DNA from: an uncultured Dorea sp.
Lineage (GTDB): Bacteria > Bacillota > Clostridia > Lachnospirales > Lachnospiraceae
Assembly: GCA_910589275.1 (NCBI GenBank)
Contig: CAJUTH010000009.1
Coordinates: forward strand, 63,675-87,113
DNA: 23,439 bases
Direction: 5' to 3'
Shown here in pieces: positions 7,838 to 14,507 of this stretch (its first letter is position 1; each line of letters starts with the position of its first letter). Below the pieces are notes generated by a model. It did not search any database and was not told the origin of the DNA. It saw only the letters and a program-made list of their open reading frames with translations. The position numbers and the translations under genes were made by a program.

Positions 7838-9211
7838 CTACACTTTGAAAAACTTTGAATAATAGCCCGCCAGAAAAGATACCGTAATAAGCACCGGTAT
7901 GATATACTTCAAAATGGAAAAGATCCTCTTAGGAAACCGCATCCCGCTTCCCGTATCCGCTTCCCTGAGAAATTGATCCCACCCCCAGCCTCTTTTGCTG
8001 ACACAGAACCAGAAATAAACCATGCTTCCGAAAGGAAGAATATTATTGGTGACTATAAAATCTTCCAGATCCATAATCGTACTTCCCTCTCCAAAAGGCT
8101 TAACTCCCTTCCACAGTGTAAATCCAAGGATACAGGGCATCGACAGAACAATCATCGCAATAATATTTCCCCATACCGCCCGCTTTGCCTCACAATTCCA
8201 CAAATCAACTGCCATAGACACAATATTTGCAAAAGCTGTGATCACTGTTGATAACGCCGCAAAAAGAACCGCCGTAAAGAAGAAACTTCCAATAAGCCTT
8301 CCCCCCGGCATGGACGCAAAGACGCCCGGCAGCGTCAAAAATACCAGAGACGGCCCGCTGTCCGGCTGGATATTATTTGAAAAACAAGCAGGAAAAATAA
8401 TCGCGCCCGCCAAAAGAGCAGCCAGGGTATCCAGCGCCACGATCGTTAACGCTTCCCCCGCAAGGCTCTTTTCTTTGCCTATATAGCTCCCGAATACGCC
8501 GATAGAGCCCATTCCTATACCCAGCGTATAAAAAGCCTGCGTCATAGCCGCATTCAGCGGCTCCCATATCCCGTGAGCCGTCAGTCTCTCAAAATCCGGC
8601 ATGAAATAGAACCGAATCCCTTCCGCCGCCCCGGGAAGCGTCCACACATAAACCAGAACTACAAACATCAGAATAAATAAGCCGCCCGTAATCAAAGTAC
8701 AGAATTTTTCCACGCCTTTTCGGATGCCCGCGCCGCAGATGAGAAAAGATATCACAATCACAAATACCGTCACCAAAGACATCTGTACCGGGTTAATCAT
8801 CATATCTTTGTAAATGACCTGTATCTGCCCCAGATCTTTCCCCTCAAACCTGCCGCACATCATATAAACGGCAAAGATAAGCACCCAGCCCGCCACTGTC
8901 GTATAAAACATCTGGAACAGATAGTTCCCGGCAAACGCCGGATACTTAATCAAATGCCATTTTGTTCCGGGAGGCTCAAGAAAATCAAAGCTTTTCGTCA
9001 CGCTTTTCCGGCTCGCCCTATGTACGGCAAGCTCCATTGTGATCATTGGAAAGCCAAGCAGCGCCAAAAACAAAAGATAGATCAGAACAAACGCCGCCCC
9101 TCCATACTGCCCGACTATATATGGAAATCTCCAGATATTCCCAAGGCCTATCGCACAGCCTACTGATGTCAATACGAATCCTATCCTGGTTGAAAAACGT
9201 TCTCTTTTCAT
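7838..9211 (-). CDS. Sodium:neurotransmitter symporter (NSS) family transporter
   Basis: 457 aa, about eleven or twelve membrane segments. It opens with the NSS signature GCAIGLGNIWRFPYIVGQYGG in the first helix, where the unwound segment binds Na+ and substrate, and GFPMITMELAVHR follows. Bacterial members carry amino acids or related amines with Na+. The frame runs to an upstream TTG, but the ATG at 9211 has GAGGAGG seven bases upstream and is the start. It follows the dehydrogenase gene by 26 bases and is probably the last member of the Mo-hydroxylase operon. I infer that it imports the pathway's substrate, which hints at an amino-group-bearing compound. No terminator is visible before the activator gene, so read-through into it is possible. 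Confidence 0.88.
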   Translation of the reverse strand: MKRERFSTRIGFVLTSVGCAIGLGNIWRFPYIVGQYGGAAFVLIYLLFLALLGFPMITMELAVHRASRKSVTKSFDFLEPPGTKWHLIKYPAFAGNYLFQMFYTTVAGWVLIFAVYMMCGRFEGKDLGQIQVIYKDMMINPVQMSLVTVFVIVISFLICGAGIRKGVEKFCTLITGGLFILMFVVLVYVWTLPGAAEGIRFYFMPDFERLTAHGIWEPLNAAMTQAFYTLGIGMGSIGVFGSYIGKEKSLAGEALTIVALDTLAALLAGAIIFPACFSNNIQPDSGPSLVFLTLPGVFASMPGGRLIGSFFFTAVLFAALSTVITAFANIVSMAVDLWNCEAKRAVWGNIIAMIVLSMPCILGFTLWKGVKPFGEGSTIMDLEDFIVTNNILPFGSMVYFWFCVSKRGWGWDQFLREADTGSGMRFPKRIFSILKYIIPVLITVSFLAGYYSKFFKV

Positions 9212-9237
9212 ATAAAGCCTCCTCAAAAAATCACTGA

Positions 9238-10227
9238 TTATTTTCCATTATAATCTCCGTAATAAATGCCGCATGCAGGAGACTCTAACGTATTGTGGTA
9301 TCCCGCCGGCGCGCCGGCAATATACGGAATGGCGTTTACAATCGAGCCGATCGTAGATGCCATGCCTCTGTCCGGCGTATAATTACACATACAGTCAATC
9401 ATCGGCGTGCCTTCTACTTTCAGATGGTCATAGTATTTCCTTTCCGGATCTTCTACCATGACATAATTCAGTTCCAGTTTCTTTTCACCCTTCTTTAATC
9501 CGCAGACCGTCGCTTTCAATCCATAAATCCTTCCGGTATTATTCACCATCGGCGTTTTTTCCAAGGTTACCTGGTCAATCTCCCATCCGAACGCCTCCGC
9601 AATATATGGAATCGACTCTTTTAATTCTTCCTTGGATTTTACTGTTCCAGCCTTTACGCCGTCATAATAGTCTTTCTCCTGCATGGAAATGCCCCACTCC
9701 GCCGCGTTGCTCTCATCAGAAAAGGCCTGAACATCCGCATAATGGGTAAACACGATATTTTTTACATCCGTGCTTCCCTCGGTCATAGAGATAATAAACC
9801 GCTCTTCCGTCTGAGTCGCGCCACGCCCAATATAACTTATCCCGTTCTTCTTGCAAGCCTCATCAATCTCCTTTGCAAGTTCTTTGTCGGTAAACCACAA
9901 ATTACAGGTTTCCGCACTTGCAACGATTACATTAACACCTTTCCTGATTGCCGGCAGGAGCTGTTCAAACGTCTTTTTTACATCAACCGGAGACGCCGTG
10001 TTTACGATAACGTCTGCCTTGTTCTCTGCGCAAAACGCCTCCAAGTCGTCTGTGACGGTAACGCCGATGGGCGCTATGCCGGACACCTCTCCCGCATCTT
10101 TTCCGACTTTAGCCGGGTCAATATCAATCGCACCCGCTACTTCTACGCCTTTCCTGTTCTGAAGCGTCCGGATAATTCCCATTCCAACGCTTCCCACGCC
10201 AAATACAATTACTTTCACATTGCTCAT
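9238..10227 (-). CDS. NAD(P)-dependent dehydrogenase related to 2,4-diaminopentanoate dehydrogenase
   Basis: 329 aa, cytosolic. It has a Rossmann loop VFGVGSVGMG near the N-terminus, then VEVAGAIDIDPAKVGKDAGEV, and a dihydrodipicolinate-reductase-like body. The segments EWGISMQEKDYYDGVKAG and ESIPYIAEAFGWEIDQV resemble 2,4-diaminopentanoate dehydrogenase, the ornithine-degradation enzyme that oxidatively deaminates an amine next to a carboxylate-bearing chain. I cannot confirm the same substrate: the ornithine-pathway aminomutase and thiolase genes are absent here. The start has AAAGGAGGAG at good spacing, 15 bases behind the Mo subunit stop, so it is co-translated with the hydroxylase. It probably acts on the hydroxylated product or on a later amino intermediate. 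Confidence 0.75.
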   Translation of the reverse strand: MSNVKVIVFGVGSVGMGIIRTLQNRKGVEVAGAIDIDPAKVGKDAGEVSGIAPIGVTVTDDLEAFCAENKADVIVNTASPVDVKKTFEQLLPAIRKGVNVIVASAETCNLWFTDKELAKEIDEACKKNGISYIGRGATQTEERFIISMTEGSTDVKNIVFTHYADVQAFSDESNAAEWGISMQEKDYYDGVKAGTVKSKEELKESIPYIAEAFGWEIDQVTLEKTPMVNNTGRIYGLKATVCGLKKGEKKLELNYVMVEDPERKYYDHLKVEGTPMIDCMCNYTPDRGMASTIGSIVNAIPYIAGAPAGYHNTLESPACGIYYGDYNGK

Positions 10228-10242
10228 TTGAATCTCCTCCTT

Positions 10243-12561
10243 TTATTTTGAATGGAGCGCCCACCATACGCGCTCTTTTGTCATTGGCAGATCATTTACC
10301 TTTACATCCATTGCATTATTGATTGCATTGGCAATCGCCGGCATGATCGGTACCATTGCAACCTCGCCGATTCCTTTCGCCCCGTACGGCCCTCTTTTAT
10401 GAGGCTCTCCTACAAACCCTGACTCAATCCCCGCGTTAAAGGGAATATCCAGCATCGTAGGTATCTTATAATCTCTATAATTCCCATTTATAACTTTACC
10501 ATTACTATTAAACAATGTCTCTTCAAATACTGCCTGTCCAATTCCCATCGCAACCGCTCCGTCGATCTGTCCCTGAATTGTCTTTTCATTCAGAATCTGT
10601 CCCGCGTCATACCAGCCTCCGGATTTCAAAATACGGACCTCGCCGGTATCCCTGTTCAGTGCAAGCTCGATTCCAATCGCGCCATAGGAATAATATGCAA
10701 CAGGCTCTCCCTGGCCGGTTTCCGCGTCAATGTTTCCTTCTTCATATGTGAATGCCGACGTTGCGATCAGTTCGCCCTTTTCCGGTATCCACCCGCCGTT
10801 GTTAAACATCTGTTTATAGGTACACTTCCTCTCCGGGCTGGCAACTTCAAAGACCTCTCCGTTTTTCGTATCCAGCCTGTCCGCCGGTATTCCAAGCACT
10901 TCCGCTCCGCGCTCAAGTACCATTTCCTTTAGCTTCTGACAGGTCTTGATCACCGCGTTTCCATTCATAAATGTGCCCCGGCTGCAGAACGTTCCATGGT
11001 CAAAAGGACAAAAGGCTGAATCATCAAATACAATCTTTACTTTATCCGGCGTAATGCCAAACTGCTCCGCGGCAATCTGCGCCATAACCGTATTGCATCC
11101 CTGTCCCATCTCAATCTGATAATGCCTGATTTCAATGGTTCCGTCGTCATGCGCCTTTGCAATAATAGAAGAGGTAGAGCCGCTCATTGTGTATTTATTT
11201 CCGCAGGCAAGCCCCTTCGCAATGATCCACGGGCCGTCTTCTTTCCTCATATCCTTTCCCCAGCCAATGTATTCGGCCGCTTTATCCAATGCAGCCATCG
11301 TCGCATTGTTATAGGTTACCTGCCCGTTAGCGTCAATGTCTCCGTCCACCAATAAATTCTTCTTTCTGATTTCCAACTGGTCGATTCCAAGCTGATCTGC
11401 CGCCCGGTCCATATGGCACTCAATGGCAAAATCCAGCAGCTCCGCCCCCAGCGCCCGGTACGGCCCGGTAGCCGGCGTATTCGTATGGATACCGTACGCA
11501 TCCAGCTTCATATGTGGTACGCGGTACGTTCCGGTCGCTCCAAAGGCTCCGTCATTACAGAGCACGGTCACGTGCCCACTGTATGCGCCGCCGTTGATAT
11601 ACTCCGTAATATGCCGCGCTACCAGCGTACCGTCCTTTTTGTAGCCGTCTTTAATCTGAACGATAGCGGGACTTCTCGGATTCCCATGGATAAATACTTC
11701 CTCTCTTGACATTTCAAGCCTTACCGGACGGCCTGATTTTACCGCAAGCATCACCGCAATAGGCGTAACCATAAGATCTACTTTGCCTCCGAATCCGCCT
11801 CCCACATAAGGCGTAATAAAACGCACCTTCGAGGATTCCAGTCCAAAGGTATCACAGATAAAATATTTCAGACGGACTCCTCCCTGCTCGCTTGCCCATA
11901 TTGTAATCCCGCCGTTAACATCCGGCTCTACCACGCAGGAATGCGGTTCCATAGGGCAATGCTGGGCTCTTGGCATCGTATAGGTATCCTCATACACAAA
12001 ATCTGCCTCTGCGAATCCCTCTTCGATATTGCCGTGACGGATTTTTCTATGTATAAATACGTTCTTACGTTCCGGCTCTAGACGGTAAGTCAAAAGCGGA
12101 ACCGGCTTCGTTTTATAATTTGGCAGATCCTCATGAATGATAACCGGACAGTCCTTTTTAAAACTCTCCAGCGGATCCAGAACATGTGGAAGCTCGTCGT
12201 ATTCTACTTTGATCAAATCCAGCGCTTCCTCAGCAATTTCAGGCGTAACTGCAGCCACCGCCGCCACCGGATCCCCCACATAACGTACCTTTTTCTTACA
12301 GATTACATGCCTGTCCTGAATATAACCTGTTCTCATTTCCGGCGCGTCTGCTCCCGTCACAACAGCCACAACGCCTTCTAATTTTTCAGCCTCCGACGTA
12401 TCAATGCTTTTAATAATTCCATGTGCAACCGGACTTCCTAACAGCCTGCCGTAAGTAAGTCCTTTTGGCTGCATATCTGCTGCATAAAGCGCTTTTCCCG
12501 TCACTTTATCCAGTGCGTCCTTACGGACAAAGCCTTTTCCGATCACTTTATATTCCGCCAT
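10243..12561 (-). CDS. Molybdenum hydroxylase, large Mo-cofactor subunit (xanthine dehydrogenase family)
   Basis: 772 aa, the usual size for a separate large subunit. It carries the Mo-pterin and the active site that adds a water-derived oxygen to an electron-poor carbon. Visible landmarks are MEPHSCVVE at about 204-212, GGGFGGK at 254-260 (cofactor contact), GPYRALG at 366-372, EMGQG at 484-488, and GAKGIGEVAM, whose Glu near 733 corresponds to the catalytic base. The order FAD, Fe-S, Mo resembles CoxMSL. AGGAGG precedes the ATG, and there are 11 bases to the Fe-S gene. The sequence alone does not identify the substrate; purines, aldehydes and N-heterocycles are all used in this family. The neighbouring amino-acid-type dehydrogenases and transporters argue against a simple purine salvage role. 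Confidence 0.92.
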   Translation of the reverse strand: MAEYKVIGKGFVRKDALDKVTGKALYAADMQPKGLTYGRLLGSPVAHGIIKSIDTSEAEKLEGVVAVVTGADAPEMRTGYIQDRHVICKKKVRYVGDPVAAVAAVTPEIAEEALDLIKVEYDELPHVLDPLESFKKDCPVIIHEDLPNYKTKPVPLLTYRLEPERKNVFIHRKIRHGNIEEGFAEADFVYEDTYTMPRAQHCPMEPHSCVVEPDVNGGITIWASEQGGVRLKYFICDTFGLESSKVRFITPYVGGGFGGKVDLMVTPIAVMLAVKSGRPVRLEMSREEVFIHGNPRSPAIVQIKDGYKKDGTLVARHITEYINGGAYSGHVTVLCNDGAFGATGTYRVPHMKLDAYGIHTNTPATGPYRALGAELLDFAIECHMDRAADQLGIDQLEIRKKNLLVDGDIDANGQVTYNNATMAALDKAAEYIGWGKDMRKEDGPWIIAKGLACGNKYTMSGSTSSIIAKAHDDGTIEIRHYQIEMGQGCNTVMAQIAAEQFGITPDKVKIVFDDSAFCPFDHGTFCSRGTFMNGNAVIKTCQKLKEMVLERGAEVLGIPADRLDTKNGEVFEVASPERKCTYKQMFNNGGWIPEKGELIATSAFTYEEGNIDAETGQGEPVAYYSYGAIGIELALNRDTGEVRILKSGGWYDAGQILNEKTIQGQIDGAVAMGIGQAVFEETLFNSNGKVINGNYRDYKIPTMLDIPFNAGIESGFVGEPHKRGPYGAKGIGEVAMVPIMPAIANAINNAMDVKVNDLPMTKERVWWALHSK

Positions 12562-12572
12562 ACTACTTCCTC

Positions 12573-13049
12573 CTATTCTGCTTCCTTCAATAATTCCTGC
12601 GCTCTGTGTACCGCGTTGATAATATTCGTATATCCTGTGCAGCGGCAGATATTTCCCCTCAGGTAATCTCTGATTTCCTCTTCTGTCGGCTCCGGATTTT
12701 CATCAAGAAGCGCAACTACAGACAAAACCATTCCCGGAGTACAAAATCCGCACTGGATCGCAAATTCATCTACAAATGCCTGCTGATAAGGACTGAGCAC
12801 TCCGCCCTTAGATAATCCTTCTATTGTTACAATTTCTTTTCCCTGTGCCTGAGCCGCAAGCATACTGCAAGACGCTGCGCCTTTTCCATTTATCAGCACC
12901 GTACACGCTCCACAGTCCCCTTCGTCGCATCCTCTCTTTACGCTTGTAATGCCAAGGCCGTCCCTGAGAAAATTAAGAAGCGTTGTATTCGGCAATACTG
13001 CAGCTTCCACCGTCTCGCCATTGATTTTAAATCTCATTAGCTGTTTCAT
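12573..13049 (-). CDS. Molybdenum hydroxylase, 2Fe-2S subunit
   Basis: 158 aa, the standard size. The N-terminal ferredoxin-like cluster has Cys41, Cys46, Cys49 and Cys61 (GCDEGDCGACTVL). The C-terminal helical cluster has Cys100, Cys103, Cys135 and Cys137 (QCGFCTPGM, then GNICRCTGY). It relays electrons from the Mo centre to the FAD subunit. The ATG at 13049 has GGAGG seven bases upstream; a longer in-frame version would overlap the FAD gene and lacks a site. All eight ligands are present, so the protein should be functional. Confidence 0.93.
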   Translation of the reverse strand: MKQLMRFKINGETVEAAVLPNTTLLNFLRDGLGITSVKRGCDEGDCGACTVLINGKGAASCSMLAAQAQGKEIVTIEGLSKGGVLSPYQQAFVDEFAIQCGFCTPGMVLSVVALLDENPEPTEEEIRDYLRGNICRCTGYTNIINAVHRAQELLKEAE

Positions 13050-13080
13050 CTCTGATCCTCCATATACATATTTTATAAAA

Positions 13081-13956
13081 CTATAAGCCTGCAATTTCCT
13101 TAAGCCCGTTACGCGTCAGAACCCTTACCATCTCGCGGCGGTATTCGCTTGTTGCGCGCATATCTGTAATCGGCGAGCAGTCCTTTGTGCACGCGCAGTC
13201 CGCCGCCTGGTCAATCAGCTCCTCCGTAATCATTTTCCCACGCACCAGCTTTTCCGCTTCATATGCTCTCTTTGGAGTAACTGCAACCGCCCCAAGCCCT
13301 ATTCTCACCTCTTTGCATACGCCGTTTTCTACTCTGCCGCTGACCGCTGCTCCCACCATTGCCAGATCAAGGGCCCTTCTGGCTGTATGGCTGTAATACA
13401 CCGATCTGCTTCCTTTTTCCGGAACCGGAATCTGCAGTTCCGTAACGACTTCATTCCTTTTTAATACCGTCTTACAGACCCCGGTGAAAAATTCTTCGAT
13501 CGGAACAACCCGTTCCCCCTCGCTGCTTTCTATCTTCACCTTTGCGCCAAGCACCAGAAGCGACGGCGCAGAATCTGCCGAGGGCACCGCGTTGCAGATA
13601 TTTCCTACAATTGTAGCCACATTCCTAATCTGGGTGGAAGCAATGCTTGTACAGCCCTGATATAATGCGGGATATTTTTCCTTTACTACTTCTGCCGCTT
13701 CTAATTGTTTCAACGTCAATGCGGCTCCGATCTTTAACCCCTCTTTCTCGTCATAGTTCAGATAAGAAAGCTCCCGTATGCCGCTGATATCCACAACATG
13801 TTCCGGCGAAAGCACCCGTCCCTTTAACTTTGGAACCACATCTGTTCCGCCTGCGATAATCACAGCCCTTTCCTGATACTCATTAAGAATTTCCAGCAAC
13901 TCTTCCATAGAATGAGGAGCATGGTATTCAAATGGCTTCATTGTTTTTACTGACAT
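13081..13956 (-). CDS. Molybdenum hydroxylase, FAD subunit
   Basis: 291 aa. It accepts electrons from the Fe-S subunit and passes them to NAD or another acceptor. It has the FAD-binding motif AGGTDVVP (35-42) and the second conserved block TIVGNICNAVPSADSAPSLL (about 115-134), followed by a CoxM-type C-terminal domain. An AAAGGAGG site precedes the ATG. It is the first gene of the operon, 37 bases downstream of a sigma-54 promoter, and the Fe-S gene follows after 31 bases. I see no Fe-S cysteine loop like the one in 4-hydroxybenzoyl-CoA reductase beta subunits. Confidence 0.92.
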   Translation of the reverse strand: MSVKTMKPFEYHAPHSMEELLEILNEYQERAVIIAGGTDVVPKLKGRVLSPEHVVDISGIRELSYLNYDEKEGLKIGAALTLKQLEAAEVVKEKYPALYQGCTSIASTQIRNVATIVGNICNAVPSADSAPSLLVLGAKVKIESSEGERVVPIEEFFTGVCKTVLKRNEVVTELQIPVPEKGSRSVYYSHTARRALDLAMVGAAVSGRVENGVCKEVRIGLGAVAVTPKRAYEAEKLVRGKMITEELIDQAADCACTKDCSPITDMRATSEYRREMVRVLTRNGLKEIAGL

Positions 13957-13992
13957 TTTCTTTCCTCCTTTAGTTTTCTAACCCAATACTAC

Positions 13993-14007
13993 GCAAAAAT
14001 TGTGCCA
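13993..14007 (-). promoter_or_regulatory. Sigma-54 (-24/-12) promoter of the Mo-hydroxylase operon
   Basis: Minus strand TGGCACAATTTTTGC has perfect GG and GC elements 12 bases apart. The predicted start is near 13981, about 25 bases before the FAD subunit ATG. A weaker palindrome at 14068-14084 and the strong site at 14321-14338 lie upstream as possible enhancers. Confidence 0.9.
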
Positions 14008-14064
14008 TATCCTTCCTTTGTGATCTTTTTAACTAATTTTGGGTAGCGCCCATTTTTAGGCATT

Positions 14065-14226
14065 TCACTGGATTTTTCTGGCAGCCGCGTCATTTTCCCT
14101 GCATTTAGCGCCGGGATATGGACATATCCTGCAGGAATGGCCGCAGTCATACTGTTTGACCGTATAGTCTTTCAGTTCCTGTTCCATCTTCACACGAATA
14201 TCAGTACAGTGTTTTTCTTCTTTCAT
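14065..14226 (-). CDS. Small cysteine-rich protein, 53 aa, unknown function
   Basis: 53 aa, starting MKEEKHCTDIRVK. The ATG at 14226 has GGGAGGGAG at good spacing. Cysteines 28, 32, 35 and 42 form C-x3-C-x2-C-x6-C (CGHSCRICPYPGAKC), with one more at position 7; such spacing suits a metal or Fe-S site. It has no signal peptide or membrane segment. It has its own near-perfect sigma-54 promoter 43 bases upstream and sits directly before the Mo-hydroxylase operon, with no terminator between, so it is probably co-induced. It could be a metal-handling or small electron-transfer partner. I do not recognise the family. Confidence 0.7.
   Translation of the reverse strand: MKEEKHCTDIRVKMEQELKDYTVKQYDCGHSCRICPYPGAKCRENDAAARKIQ
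14068..14084. promoter_or_regulatory. Weak candidate activator site upstream of the hydroxylase promoter
   Basis: The plus strand reads CTGGATTTTTCTGGCAG, with the half-site TTCTGGCAG close to the consensus TTNGGCAG, but it is one base short overall and the left arm is poor. It overlaps the end of the small protein gene and lies about 95 bp before the predicted start. Confidence 0.25.
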
Positions 14227-14268
14227 AACGTTTCTCCCTCCCTGTAAAATCCTTTTAAATATTATTAC

Positions 14269-14283
14269 GCAAATTCTGTGCCA
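14269..14283 (-). promoter_or_regulatory. Sigma-54 (-24/-12) promoter of the small cysteine-rich gene
   Basis: Minus strand TGGCACAGAATTTGC matches the consensus fully. The predicted start is near 14257, about 30 bases before the ATG at 14226. Transcripts could continue into the hydroxylase operon. Confidence 0.9.
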
Positions 14284-14320
14284 ACTTAATTTTCTATATT
14301 TTCCGCCCAACTTTTCTTAT

Positions 14321-14338
14321 CTGTCTGGAATTAGGCAG
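14321..14338. promoter_or_regulatory. Putative upstream activating sequence for the sigma-54 activator
   Basis: The plus strand reads CTGTCTGGAATTAGGCAG, an imperfect 18-bp palindrome centred about 72 bp upstream of the predicted start of the 14269 promoter. It matches the 3986-4003 element (opposite orientation) at all specified consensus positions. Confidence 0.6.
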
Positions 14339-14380
14339 GTAAACGTTTTTTATGATATAGGGATGGGAGTTTCCTTATAA

Positions 14381-14428
14381 AAAGGAGGAACTGCTGTAAG
14401 ACTTCGCCCTACAGCAGTTCCTCTTTTT
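14381..14428. terminator. Strong bidirectional terminator
   Basis: A perfect 14-bp stem (14385-14398 with 14410-14423, GAGGAACTGCTGTA/TACAGCAGTTCCTC) has an 11-base loop. It is followed by TTTTT on the plus strand and CTTTTT on the minus strand. It ends fbp transcription about 85 bases after the fbp stop and insulates the sigma-54 regulon. Confidence 0.85.
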
Positions 14429-14507
14429 CATTTTCCTCTATATGGGGCGCCTTTCTAGGCTCCCTCCTGTTATAGTTTACTCCGTTTACAGCCGCCTTCC
14501 TTTTCGG

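Noticed and set aside
9238..10227. Assignment as a true ornithine-pathway 2,4-diaminopentanoate dehydrogenase
   Set aside because: No ornithine racemase, aminomutase or 2-amino-4-oxopentanoate thiolase genes are present; similarity is at the family level only.
10243..13956. Calling the enzyme xanthine dehydrogenase
   Set aside because: Cofactor motifs are shared across the whole hydroxylase family, and the neighbours do not suggest purine degradation.
14025..14040. CTTTTTAACTAATTTT near the hydroxylase promoter, similar to CTTTTTTAACTATTTC near 3928
   Set aside because: AT-rich and at different distances from the -24 elements (24 versus 32 bases), so it is not convincing as a shared binding site; it could be a bending sequence.
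14040..14052. TGGGTAGCGCCCA hairpin as a terminator between the small gene and the hydroxylase operon
   Set aside because: Only a 4-bp stem, and on the minus strand it is followed by AAAATTAG rather than a U-tract.
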